DNA from: JANNAV01 sp031384695
Lineage (GTDB): Bacteria; Pseudomonadota; Alphaproteobacteria; Rhodobacterales; Rhodobacteraceae
DNA: 7,198 nucleotides
NCBI GenBank assembly: GCA_031384695.1
Contig: JANNAV010000264.1
Location: 1-7,198 of the forward strand
Reading direction: 5' to 3'
This document shows positions 1 through 7,068 of the stretch, piece after piece. The position numbers and the translations under genes were made by a program. The number at the start of each line of letters is the position of its first letter. The first letter of the stretch is position 1. The notes under the pieces were generated by a model. The model was not told where the DNA came from, searched no databases, and saw only the letters and a program-made list of their open reading frames with translations.

Positions 1-1934
1 GCTCGTCGTTCGAACTGGCCTTGGCCGATCAGTCGGTGAACCCGCTTGCCGCCCGCCCCAACCCGCGCCCCCGCCAGCGGCCCAACCCGCGCCCCCGCCT
101 GCAGCCCAGCCTGCAGCCCAACGGGACGCCCCCTGCCCGCAACACCGTGGCACCCTATGACTGGCTTGCAAGCCTGCCGCCGCAACGCCCGAAACCGCAG
201 ATGCGCACACCCGAAGCGACGGCAATCCTGCCCCCCGATCCGCTCGCAGCCGATCTGACCCTGCAACCCCTGCGCGATCAGCTTTTGCGCCAGTTGAGCC
301 GGGGGGCCGCGCAGGGCATGATCGAGATGGCGCTGCCCGAGGCGATGGAACCTCCCCGCAAAGCCGCCAAATTTGCCTCGGCGCAGGTTCGGATCGGCGC
401 GATGCCGGGGATAGGCGCTGGCACGGGGTTGCCCGAACATGCAGGTCTTGCGGCCGACGGGCGCGCCTGCGCCTCTGCCGAAGCGCTTGATCTTGCAAGT
501 TGGGGGGATGCCCGCCCGGCCTTTGAGCAGATGGCCGGGGCGATGGCCGGCCTCACCGGCGAGTTCGATCGCCCCAACCCCGAGGCTGTCAAAAAAGCCA
601 TCCGTTTCAATCTGTTCATGGGTTTTGGCGCCGAGGCCACCCAGCTTTCCCAAGCCTTTCCGCTGGCTGATGCCGACAGCGCGCTGTGGCAAAGCCTCGC
701 CCGTCTGATCGACGATGAACCCGACCCTGCGGGCGTTTTTGCCGATCAGGCCGATTGCGACACGCCCGCCGCCCTGTGGGCTATTCTGGCGGCAACCACG
801 CCCGGAACCGGGGACAAGCACGATGCAAAGGCGGCATTGCTTGCATTTTCGGCGTTGCCGGTGCATTTGCGCCGCCACCTTGGCGCCAGGCTCGCAGACC
901 GGTTCATGGCCTTGGGCGAGGTGGAATCCGCCCGCGCCGTTCGCGACGCCATCCTGCGCGCGCCCGGCAGTCCGGGGGCGGAGGTCGATCTGCTGCAGGC
1001 CCGGATGGATCTTGAGGCGGGTGATCCGCAGGCGGCCGAACAGCGAGCCGAAACGGTGCTGGCCAATGCCGGCCCCAACGCGGGCGAGGCCCTGATCACC
1101 CTGACCGAATCGCGCGTGGCCCAGATGTTGCCGGTGGAGCCGTCGGTGGTTTCCGCGCTGGAGGCGATGGCTATGGAACAAAAAGGCACCCCGGATGCGC
1201 CGCGATATCAACGCGCACTGGTGCTGGCGCAGGCCGCTTCGGGCGATTTCGCCGCGGCCATCGCACAGCCTGAAACCCCGCCGGAAACCGCAAGGCTGGT
1301 CTGGGCGTTGCTGGCCAATATCGGCGAGGATGCGGCGCTGTTGAACCACGCGGTGCTGGCCGACACCGCCGAACTACCCCCGGTGGACGAGGCTTTCGCG
1401 GCCCAAATCGGCGGTCGGCTGATCGCACTTGGTTTTCCCGAACAGGCGCTGCGCTGGATGACCCCACAGGCGCGCTTTGATCCCCTGCTGGTCGCGCAAG
1501 CGCAGCTTATGCTGCACGATGCCGGGGGCGCGATGCTCACCCTGGCTGATCAAACCTCGACCGAGGCGCTGATGATGCGGGCCGGGGCGCAGCAAATCCT
1601 CGGCGAAAACGCCGTCGCGGCCGCAACCTACGCCTCCGCAGGCGACCCTGAGGCAGGCTGGCGGGCCACGGGCCGCGCGCTTGATTGGCAAAAGCTGGCG
1701 CGGTCCGGCCCCGATCCGTGGAAACGCGCGGCGGCAAGCACGCTCACCGCCGAAGACGCAGCGGCGATTGCAATATCCGCAGCCGGCACGCCGGAGGCCG
1801 AAAGCCCGCCCGCCCCTGCACCCGAAGGCCCCCTCGCGCGCAGCCGCCGCTTGGCCGATGGCAGCGCCGCCACGCGCGACGCTTTGGATGTCTTGCTGGC
1901 AGCCGTGCCTTTTCCGGCAGCGGACAGCCAATAA
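1..1934 (+). CDS. Uncharacterised flagellar-cluster protein, alanine-rich with TPR-like repeats (5' partial)
   Basis: I do not recognise a named family. The frame is open from base 3 to the TAA at 1932-1934. The first usable start is TTG 21, which has no ribosome binding site, so the gene almost certainly begins left of the window. Residues are numbered here from TTG 21. Residues 8-66 are rich in Pro and Arg, with two RPNPRPR repeats. The rest is Ala/Leu-rich and looks alpha-helical. TPR-like helix pairs can be made out near residues 294-352, 395-417 and 485-551. A Pro/Ala linker lies near 590-605, followed by a short helical tail. The visible protein has only two cysteines, C150 and C246, each followed by a similar S/T-x-x-A-L pattern. 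This could mean a disulfide and a periplasmic location (inference). The base-3 reading gives ELALA just before the TTG-initiated part, which could be the end of a signal peptide but cannot be judged without the missing start. Its place upstream of the transglycosylase and flhA suggests a motor or periplasmic flagellar accessory role. A functional counterpart of rhizobial MotC is one possibility, unsupported by visible homology. Confidence 0.75.
   Translation, partial: SSFELALADQSVNPLAARPNPRPRQRPNPRPRLQPSLQPNGTPPARNTVAPYDWLASLPPQRPKPQMRTPEATAILPPDPLAADLTLQPLRDQLLRQLSRGAAQGMIEMALPEAMEPPRKAAKFASAQVRIGAMPGIGAGTGLPEHAGLAADGRACASAEALDLASWGDARPAFEQMAGAMAGLTGEFDRPNPEAVKKAIRFNLFMGFGAEATQLSQAFPLADADSALWQSLARLIDDEPDPAGVFADQADCDTPAALWAILAATTPGTGDKHDAKAALLAFSALPVHLRRHLGARLADRFMALGEVESARAVRDAILRAPGSPGAEVDLLQARMDLEAGDPQAAEQRAETVLANAGPNAGEALITLTESRVAQMLPVEPSVVSALEAMAMEQKGTPDAPRYQRALVLAQAASGDFAAAIAQPETPPETARLVWALLANIGEDAALLNHAVLADTAELPPVDEAFAAQIGGRLIALGFPEQALRWMTPQARFDPLLVAQAQLMLHDAGGAMLTLADQTSTEALMMRAGAQQILGENAVAAATYASAGDPEAGWRATGRALDWQKLARSGPDPWKRAAASTLTAEDAAAIAISAAGTPEAESPPAPAPEGPLARSRRLADGSAATRDALDVLLAAVPFPAADSQ
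57..120 (+). repeat. Short in-frame tandem repeats encoding a Pro/Arg-rich stretch
   Basis: Two identical 19-base copies lie at 57-75 and 81-99, a 24-base period. They are followed by two copies of CCTGCAGCCCA at 98-108 and 110-120, a 12-base period. Both periods are multiples of three, so copy-number change would keep the frame. They encode RPNPRPRQ-RPNPRPRL and then QPSL-QPNG. The repeats sit in what looks like a flexible linker between the missing N-terminus and the helical body of the first gene. Confidence 0.8.
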
Positions 1935-2026
1935 TCCGGCCTTCGCTACGAATTGGAAAGATTCGGTCCCTAAGGTCGCCGGATGGATGCCGCGCAGAAG
2001 CGCCGCAGGAATTGGGTGGAACCCTC
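1935..2026 (+). other. 92-base gap between the first gene and the transglycosylase, with a ribosome binding site at its end
   Basis: This is the only non-coding gap inside the flagellar block. It holds GGTGGA at 2015-2020, six bases before the GTG start at 2027, which is a reasonable Shine-Dalgarno sequence and helps fix that start. A small inverted repeat, TTCG-CTA-CGAA, lies at 1942-1952; it is too short to call an operator. I see no convincing sigma-70, sigma-54 or sigma-28 promoter and no terminator with a T-tract. Confidence 0.45.
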
Positions 2027-2743
2027 GTGTCGCAACGCCGTCTGGCCGAATCCCTGAAGGCCGCCCTGTCCGCAGTTGCATTCTGGCTGGCCATCGCCTG
2101 CCCGGTGCAGGCCCGCACGGCCGACCCCGCCACCCTTTGCGACGCCGCCGCCCGGCAGGCCGCCGCATCGGTTGATGTGCCGCTGGAGGTGTTGCTTGCC
2201 ATCACCCGGGTGGAAACCGGCCGCACCCGGGATGGCAGGCTTGCGCCCTGGCCCTGGGCGGTGAACCGGGCCGGTGAAGGCTTCTGGTTCGATACCGCGG
2301 ATGAGGCGATTGCCTTTGCCGATGCCGAGCTTGCGGCGGGCGGGCAAAACTTTGACGTCGGCTGCTTTCAGATCAATTTGCGCTGGCACAGCAAGGGGTT
2401 CGCGTCGCTGCAAGACATGTTCGATCCCCTCAGAAACGCCGAGTACGCCGCCCGTTTCCTCGCGGATCTCTATCAAAGCGAAGGCGGCTGGCCCGAGGCC
2501 GTGGCCGCCTACCATTCCCGCAGCCCCGATCTTGCGGCGGCCTATCTTGGCAAGGTGCAATCGGTGCTTGGCGGGCTTGCCGTTCCTGCCAACAGCCCGG
2601 AACAATACGCCGCAGTCCAGCCGCAGGCAGCCGAGCCGCGCGTGAACCAGTTTCCCCTGCTGCAAGCTGGGGCACAGGGCGGCTTCGGCTCGCTGGTGCC
2701 CGTTTATGCCCCGGGCGCACCGATGTTCGGCACCGCGCCATGA
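2027..2743 (+). CDS. Flagellar-cluster SLT-domain lytic transglycosylase (SltF-like), secreted
   Basis: The predicted product is a 238-residue peptidoglycan lytic transglycosylase. Such enzymes cleave the MurNAc-GlcNAc bond, and here it would locally open the wall for the flagellar rod. The GTG start at 2027 is chosen because it follows GGTGGA at a six-base spacing and gives a typical signal peptide: basic SQRR, hydrophobic stretch at about residues 12-25, then PVQA with likely cleavage after A29. The SLT fold follows. The likely catalytic glutamate is E63 in ITRVETGR, and GCFQINLRWH at 112-121 matches the conserved G-x-x-Q-I-N block. A Tyr-His motif, AAYHSRSP, lies further on. The C-terminal 50 or so residues are Pro/Gln/Ala-rich and without a clear domain. 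In Rhodobacter sphaeroides a separate enzyme, SltF, does this job because FlgJ lacks the muramidase domain (established); equivalence here is inference from context. The frame stays open upstream to 1685 but has no better start. The stop overlaps the flhA start by four bases. Confidence 0.88.
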   Translation: MSQRRLAESLKAALSAVAFWLAIACPVQARTADPATLCDAAARQAAASVDVPLEVLLAITRVETGRTRDGRLAPWPWAVNRAGEGFWFDTADEAIAFADAELAAGGQNFDVGCFQINLRWHSKGFASLQDMFDPLRNAEYAARFLADLYQSEGGWPEAVAAYHSRSPDLAAAYLGKVQSVLGGLAVPANSPEQYAAVQPQAAEPRVNQFPLLQAGAQGGFGSLVPVYAPGAPMFGTAP

Positions 2744-4821
2744 TGTCGCCCTTCGTCTTCAGCCCCGCCGCATTCTTCCGGCCGACGATTCTGCTGGCGC
2801 TGGCGCTGATGGCCGTCATCGTGATGATGGTCTTGCCGGTGCCCGCCTGGGTGCTGGACCTCGGGTTGGCGCTCTCTTTCGCCCTGGCGATCTTGATGCT
2901 GACGGTGACCCTGTTCATCGAGCGCCCCTTGGATTTCTCGGCTTTCCCGACGATTTTGCTCGCTTCGCTGATGCTGCGCCTGTCGCTCAACATCTCGTCC
3001 ACCAAGCTGATCATCGGTCAGGGCCATACCGGCACCGATGCGGCCGGACACGTGATCGAGGGGTTCGCCAACTTCATCATGGGCGGCAATCTGCTGCTGG
3101 GCGTGGTGATATTCTGCGTTCTGCTGATCGTCAATTTCGTGGTGATCACCAAAGGTGCCGGGCGCATGGCCGAGGTTGGCGCGCGTTTTGCCCTTGATGG
3201 CATGCCCGGAAAACAGCTGGCGATTGATGCCGATATGGCTGCGGGGGCGATCAACCATGCCGAAGCGAAACTGCGCCGCGAACGCGAATTGGCCGAGACC
3301 AACTTTTTCGGCTCTCTGGACGGGGCCTCAAAATTCGTCAAGGGCGATGCGGTGGCGGGCTTGCTGATCACCGGCCTCAACATCGTGATGGGGCTGATCG
3401 TCGGTGTCGCCATCCATGACATGCCGATTGGTGAAGCCTTTGAAACCTATGCGATTCTAACGGTTGGTGATGGTCTGGTGGGCCAGATTCCGGCGGTGAT
3501 CATCTCGGTAGCCTCGGCGCTTTTGCTCACACGGGGCGGCACCAAGGGCACGGCGGATGTGTCGTTCTTCCTCCAGCTCAGCCGCTATCCCGGCGCTTTG
3601 GGGACGGTTGCCTTGCTGATGGGCCTGTTCGCAATCGTGCCGGGAATGCCGTTTCTCCCCTTCATGCTGGGTGCCGTTGCCTTGGGGGCTGCGGCCTGGC
3701 AGGCCGATCTGCGGCTGCGCCGCGCCGCCGTGCAACCCGAAGCCCAGATCGAAGCGCCAAAGCGCAAACAGATGGGCGACGTGCTCGATTTCGACGAGAT
3801 CCACATCGAGTTTGCACCCAATCTGGTTGGCATGGTGCTGGATCCCGCCACCGGCCTTGACGCCCGCATCGCCAATATGCGCACCCATGTGGCCTCGGCT
3901 TTTGGCCTGATCCTGCCCGAGATGCGCATGACAGACGAAGCGATGTTGCCGCCCGGCACCTACCGCATCCGCCTGCAAGGGGTGGAGCGGGTGCGCGACA
4001 GGTTGTTGGCCGACCGGGTTCTGGTGCTGCTGGCGGATGGAATCGCAGCACCCGAGGGGCAGGATGTGAAGGAACCGGTCTACGGTGCGCCCGCGCGCTG
4101 GATCCGCCCCGATCATCAGGAAGACGCGGTTCTGGCTGGCCTGACGGTGGTTTCTCCCGCCGAAGTGCTGGCGACGCATCTGCTGGAAGTGATCCGGGGC
4201 AACCTCGCGCGCCTGCTGTCGATGCGCGGACTGCGCCGCTTGCTGGATGAGTTTGTCAACGTCTCGGATCCGGCGCGTGCCGAGTCCAATCGCCGCTTGC
4301 TGGACGAACTGGTGCCCGAAAAAGTGCCGGTCGATCTGTTGCTCACGGTTCTGCGGCTGCTGCTGGAGGAACGGGTTTCGGTGCGCAACCTGCCGCTGAT
4401 CCTTGAGGCGGTCGCCGAAGCCCGGCCCTTGGGCACGCCCGAGGCGGTTTGCGAGCATGTGCGCCAGCGCCTTGGGTTTCAACTGGTGGCCGAATTGAAG
4501 CGCGAAGACGGCACCATCCCCCTGATCCAGCTTGCCCCGGAATGGGAGAAAACCTTTGTCACCTACCAGATTGACGGCGATCGCGGCCAGCGCGATGTCG
4601 CCCTGCCGCCCGAGCAATTCAGCCGCCTTGCCAATGCCTTGGCCGACAGGCTGAACCGGTCTGCCGAGGCCGGAACCTATCCGGCACTGGTCACCTCCAC
4701 GCTCCGGCGGCGGTTTTTGCGCACCGTGATGGGGGCAAAGGGCCTTTCGGCGCCGGTGCTGTCCTATGAGGAAATTGGCATGGAAGCCCGCCCCGCCATG
4801 GTGGGCGTGGTGCCGGTGTGA
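2740..4821 (+). CDS. flhA: Flagellar export gate protein FlhA
   Basis: FlhA is the large export gate component of the flagellar type III secretion system. Its membrane half takes part in proton-driven export and its cytosolic half docks chaperone-substrate complexes. The product is 693 residues, normal for the family. Eight membrane segments can be placed, roughly at 17-33, 37-58, 65-83, 110-137, 204-222, 240-260, 286-302 and 306-322. The FHIPEP signature is intact: GRMAEVGARF from 141, then DGMPGKQ from 153 and IDAD from 162. DGASKFVKGDA from 194 follows. R142, R149, D153, K198 and D203 line up with Salmonella R147, R154, D158, K203 and D208 (alignment from memory). The cytosolic domain from about 325 ends in the usual PVLSYEEI block. 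ATG 2740 lies in ATGATGTC, so 2743 is an alternative start. No Shine-Dalgarno sequence is seen, consistent with coupling to the upstream gene through the ATGA overlap. Confidence 0.97.
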   Translation: MMSPFVFSPAAFFRPTILLALALMAVIVMMVLPVPAWVLDLGLALSFALAILMLTVTLFIERPLDFSAFPTILLASLMLRLSLNISSTKLIIGQGHTGTDAAGHVIEGFANFIMGGNLLLGVVIFCVLLIVNFVVITKGAGRMAEVGARFALDGMPGKQLAIDADMAAGAINHAEAKLRRERELAETNFFGSLDGASKFVKGDAVAGLLITGLNIVMGLIVGVAIHDMPIGEAFETYAILTVGDGLVGQIPAVIISVASALLLTRGGTKGTADVSFFLQLSRYPGALGTVALLMGLFAIVPGMPFLPFMLGAVALGAAAWQADLRLRRAAVQPEAQIEAPKRKQMGDVLDFDEIHIEFAPNLVGMVLDPATGLDARIANMRTHVASAFGLILPEMRMTDEAMLPPGTYRIRLQGVERVRDRLLADRVLVLLADGIAAPEGQDVKEPVYGAPARWIRPDHQEDAVLAGLTVVSPAEVLATHLLEVIRGNLARLLSMRGLRRLLDEFVNVSDPARAESNRRLLDELVPEKVPVDLLLTVLRLLLEERVSVRNLPLILEAVAEARPLGTPEAVCEHVRQRLGFQLVAELKREDGTIPLIQLAPEWEKTFVTYQIDGDRGQRDVALPPEQFSRLANALADRLNRSAEAGTYPALVTSTLRRRFLRTVMGAKGLSAPVLSYEEIGMEARPAMVGVVPV

Positions 4822-5597
4822 ACGATCTTATGGCGCAACTGACCGCAATCAGCGGCCTTGGCGCCGATCTGATCTGGGCGGCGTTTCTGGTTTTCCTGCG
4901 GGTGGGGGCCGCCATGGCCCTGCTGCCGGCGTTCGGCGAGCAAACCGTGCCACAGCGCGTGCGTCTGGTGGTGGCCCTCGCCTTCACCGCCGTCGTCGCC
5001 CCCGCGGTCACCAGCGCCGTGCCCGAATCCGAGGCCGGAATGATCGTGCCGGTGGCCGCCGAAGTGATGGCAGGCCTGCTCATTGGCATCGGGTTGCGGT
5101 TTTTCGTGATCGCATTGCAGATGACCGGGGCAATCATTGGTCAGGCCACCTCGCTCTCGCAGCTGTTCGGCGGTGCCGGGCCCGAGCCGCAACCAGCCAT
5201 CGGCAATCTGCTGGTGATGGCGGGCCTCGCCCTCGCGGTGATGGCGGGCCTGCACGTCCGCTTCGCGGCCCTGCTGATCCTGTCTTACGACCTTTTGCCG
5301 GTCGGCAAAATCCCCGGTGCGGCAGACGTCGCGCGCTGGGGCCTGTCCCAGATCAGCCACGCGTTTTCGCTGGCGTTTTCGCTGGCGGCACCCTTCACCA
5401 TCGCGGCCCTGCTTTACAACATGGCGCTGGGCGTCATCAACCGCGCCATGCCGTCGCTGATGGTCTCGTTCGTGGGCGCCCCCGCCCTGACGCTTGGCGG
5501 TCTGGTTTTGCTCGCGATTGTGGCACCGCTGGCGCTTGCCCTCTGGGTTGAGGCGCTGCAAGCCTACCTCGCCCAGCCCTTCCGGATCGCCCCATGA
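4818..5597 (+). CDS. fliR: Flagellar export gate protein FliR
   Basis: FliR is an inner-membrane component of the FliP-FliQ-FliR export pore, which is capped in the assembled complex by FlhB. The product is 259 residues, the usual length. It is very hydrophobic, with about six membrane stretches. Family landmarks visible include LPAFGEQTVPQRVR at about 36-50, corresponding to the conserved P-x-R-V-R loop, and FFVIALQMTGAIIGQ followed by a Gln/Ser/Phe-rich SLSQLF segment near the middle. The body resembles FliR rather than injectisome SctT by context, since it lies between flhA and flhB. GTG 4818 overlaps the flhA TGA stop by four bases. ATG 4830, four codons later, is a possible alternative start; neither has a good Shine-Dalgarno sequence. 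The stop overlaps flhB by four bases. fliP and fliQ are not in this window. Confidence 0.94.
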   Translation: MNDLMAQLTAISGLGADLIWAAFLVFLRVGAAMALLPAFGEQTVPQRVRLVVALAFTAVVAPAVTSAVPESEAGMIVPVAAEVMAGLLIGIGLRFFVIALQMTGAIIGQATSLSQLFGGAGPEPQPAIGNLLVMAGLALAVMAGLHVRFAALLILSYDLLPVGKIPGAADVARWGLSQISHAFSLAFSLAAPFTIAALLYNMALGVINRAMPSLMVSFVGAPALTLGGLVLLAIVAPLALALWVEALQAYLAQPFRIAP

Positions 5598-6679
5598 GCG
5601 ACAGCGAAGACGATACCGAGAAGGAACACGACCCCTCGCAACGTCGGCTGGACGAGGCGCGCCGGAAGGGCGATATCCCGCGCTCGGCGGATCTGACGGT
5701 TGCGGCCAGCTATGCGGGCCTGTTGTTGGCCGGCTTGGTCGCGGGTGCTGATATGCTGCGCGCCGTGGGCGAGGCCGGGATGGTGCTGCTGGATCAGGCC
5801 GACAGTTTCGCGCCCTCGCTGCTCGCCGCGGGCCGCGCGCCGCTCGGCGGCATGTTTGCCGCGTTCGGCATGGCAATCGCACCGCTGTTCCTGGCTCCGA
5901 TGGTGGCGGTTTTACTGACCATCCTCGCCCAGCGCGCCTTCATCCTGTCGCCCGAAAAGCTGGCATTCAACTGGCAGCGCCTGTCGCCACTGGCGGCGGC
6001 GAAAAAGAAATTTGGCCGTGATGGGCTGTTCGAGTTTGGCAAAAGCTTTGTCAAAATGATCATCTATTCCGTCATTCTGGGTTTTCACCTCATGTCGCGC
6101 GCACCCGAAATTCTGGGCAGTCTGCAACTTGCGCCAGCAATGGCGACAGGTATCATGTTGAAAGTGCTTTGGGAATTTCTGTTTCTTGTGCTTTTGGTGG
6201 CGGCGGTGATGGGGGGGGTCGATTATTTCTGGCAGCGCGCCGAACATCTGCGGCGCAACCGGATGTCGCGCAAGGACATGATGGACGAGATGAAAGAATC
6301 CGACGGCGATCCGCATGTCAAAGCCCTGCGGCGTCAGCGCGGTCAGGAAATTGCCACCAACCGGATGTTGCAGGACGTGGCCAAGGCGGATGTGGTGGTG
6401 GTGAACCCGACCCATTACGCTGTTGCGTTGAAGTGGAACCGCGGGGCGCGCGGCGCACCGGTCTGTGTCGCCAAAGGCGTCGATGAGATCGCCGCCCGCA
6501 TCCGCGAACATGCTGCCGCTGCCGGGGTGCCGATCCACCGCGATCCGCCGACCGCGCGCGCCATCCATGCCAGCGTCGAGATCGGCGCCCCGATCCGCCC
6601 CGATCACTACCGCGCCGTGGCCGCCGCCATTCGCTTTGCCGAAGCGATGCGCAAACGCAGCAAGCGGTTGCGCAAATGA
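5594..6679 (+). CDS. flhB: Flagellar export specificity switch protein FlhB
   Basis: FlhB is the export gate protein that switches secretion from rod/hook to filament substrates. The product is 361 residues, typical. The N-terminus, with TEKEHDPSQRRLDEARRKGD and then IPRS, matches the conserved TEK-x-x-P-x-x-R-x-x-x-AR-x-x-G-x-x-x-RS opening. About four membrane segments follow, and a basic linker leads into the cytosolic domain. The self-cleavage motif is intact: N271-P272-T273-H274, inside VVVNPTHYAVALKW, with cleavage expected between N271 and P272. The downstream blocks GAPVCVAKGVDE, DPPTARAIHASVEIG and the RPDHYRAVAAAI helix are standard for the family. The protein ends soon after in a strongly basic tail from about 351 (MRKRSKRLRK). 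The gene overlaps fliR and the following small gene by four bases each, so its expression should be coupled to both. Confidence 0.97.
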   Translation: MSDSEDDTEKEHDPSQRRLDEARRKGDIPRSADLTVAASYAGLLLAGLVAGADMLRAVGEAGMVLLDQADSFAPSLLAAGRAPLGGMFAAFGMAIAPLFLAPMVAVLLTILAQRAFILSPEKLAFNWQRLSPLAAAKKKFGRDGLFEFGKSFVKMIIYSVILGFHLMSRAPEILGSLQLAPAMATGIMLKVLWEFLFLVLLVAAVMGGVDYFWQRAEHLRRNRMSRKDMMDEMKESDGDPHVKALRRQRGQEIATNRMLQDVAKADVVVVNPTHYAVALKWNRGARGAPVCVAKGVDEIAARIREHAAAAGVPIHRDPPTARAIHASVEIGAPIRPDHYRAVAAAIRFAEAMRKRSKRLRK

Positions 6680-7011
6680 ACCGCGCGGCACAGATCGCCA
6701 AGCTTGGCCAGATCAGCCGGTTGTTGCTGGACAGTCGCCTTGCCCGCTTGCAGGCCGCCGCCCGCGCCTGCCGCGAAAGCGAAGACCGGCTGGCAGGGCT
6801 GAACGTGCCCGATGCCGAGCCCGGCACGCTACCAGAAATTGCCGCGTCGCTTGCGTCGTTGAATTATCAGCGCTGGGCGGATGCGCGCCGCCTGGAAATC
6901 AACCTTGTGCTTGCCCGCCAAACCAGCACGATGATAGAGGCCCGGGACGCCGCACGCGAGGCATTCGGCCGGTCTGAAGCTTTGCGCGGGTTGCAATCGC
7001 GCGACAAATAG
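6676..7011 (+). CDS. Small helical protein at the end of the export operon, possibly FliJ-like
   Basis: This 111-residue product has no family I can name with certainty. ATG 6676 overlaps the flhB stop (ATGA) and the frame ends at TAG 7009-7011. It has no signal peptide or membrane segment, so it should be cytosolic. It is rich in Ala, Arg, Leu and Glu. Two long helices can be seen, at about 4-41 and 52-108, joined by a Pro/Gly/Asp-rich turn (NVPDAEPGTLP). Leucines spaced three to four residues apart suggest an antiparallel coiled-coil hairpin. FliJ and its injectisome relative YscO/SctO have that architecture: small proteins binding the ATPase stalk and FlhA. Position at the end of flhA-fliR-flhB supports an export role. 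FliJ is usually about 140-150 residues, so this would be a short version. A flagellar chaperone is the alternative. The gene is confident; the function is inference. Confidence 0.8.
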   Translation: MNRAAQIAKLGQISRLLLDSRLARLQAAARACRESEDRLAGLNVPDAEPGTLPEIAASLASLNYQRWADARRLEINLVLARQTSTMIEARDAAREAFGRSEALRGLQSRDK

Positions 7012-7018
7012 CACCGCT

Positions 7019-7049
7019 TCGGCCTTTGCGCCCGCCCGATCAGGCCCGA
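7019..7049 (+). terminator. Weak stem-loop after the flagellar operon
   Basis: TCGGCCT at 7019-7025 can pair with AGGCCCGA at 7042-7049 if C7047 is bulged, giving a seven-pair GC-rich stem with a 16-base loop. It lies just after the last flagellar stop codon. No T-tract follows, so it is a poor intrinsic terminator and may be chance in GC-rich DNA. Confidence 0.2.
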
Positions 7050-7057
7050 GCAGACGC

Positions 7058-7063
7058 TCTAGG
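7058..7063. other. Insertion target TCTAGG, left copy of the expected 6-bp duplication
   Basis: TCTAGG lies immediately before the TGT terminus of the element. It matches NCTAGN, the palindromic target that Bordetella IS481 duplicates as 6 bp on insertion (established knowledge). The matching right copy would lie beyond the window. Confidence 0.6.
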
Positions 7064-7068
7064 TGTAT

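Noticed and set aside
419..432. Sigma-54-like TGGCAC...TTGC inside the first gene
   Set aside because: Only four bases separate the two elements, where five are needed, and it lies in the middle of a coding region.
1942..1952. Inverted repeat TTCG-CTA-CGAA as an operator
   Set aside because: Four-base arms are too short to distinguish from chance, and no promoter was seen beside it.
1685..2026. Upstream extension of the transglycosylase frame back to 1685
   Set aside because: It overlaps the end of the first gene by about 250 bases, encodes Arg-rich sequence typical of a shadow frame, and would place the signal peptide internally.
1983..2057. 24-codon frame starting at ATG 1983 before the transglycosylase
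   Set aside because: It overlaps the signal-peptide region of the transglycosylase in another frame, has no recognisable product, and the GTG 2027 start is better supported.
3457..4617. Long open frame on the - strand within flhA
   Set aside because: It is fully antisense to an intact, well-conserved gene and rich in His/Gln/Arg, as expected for a chance opposite-strand frame in GC-rich DNA.
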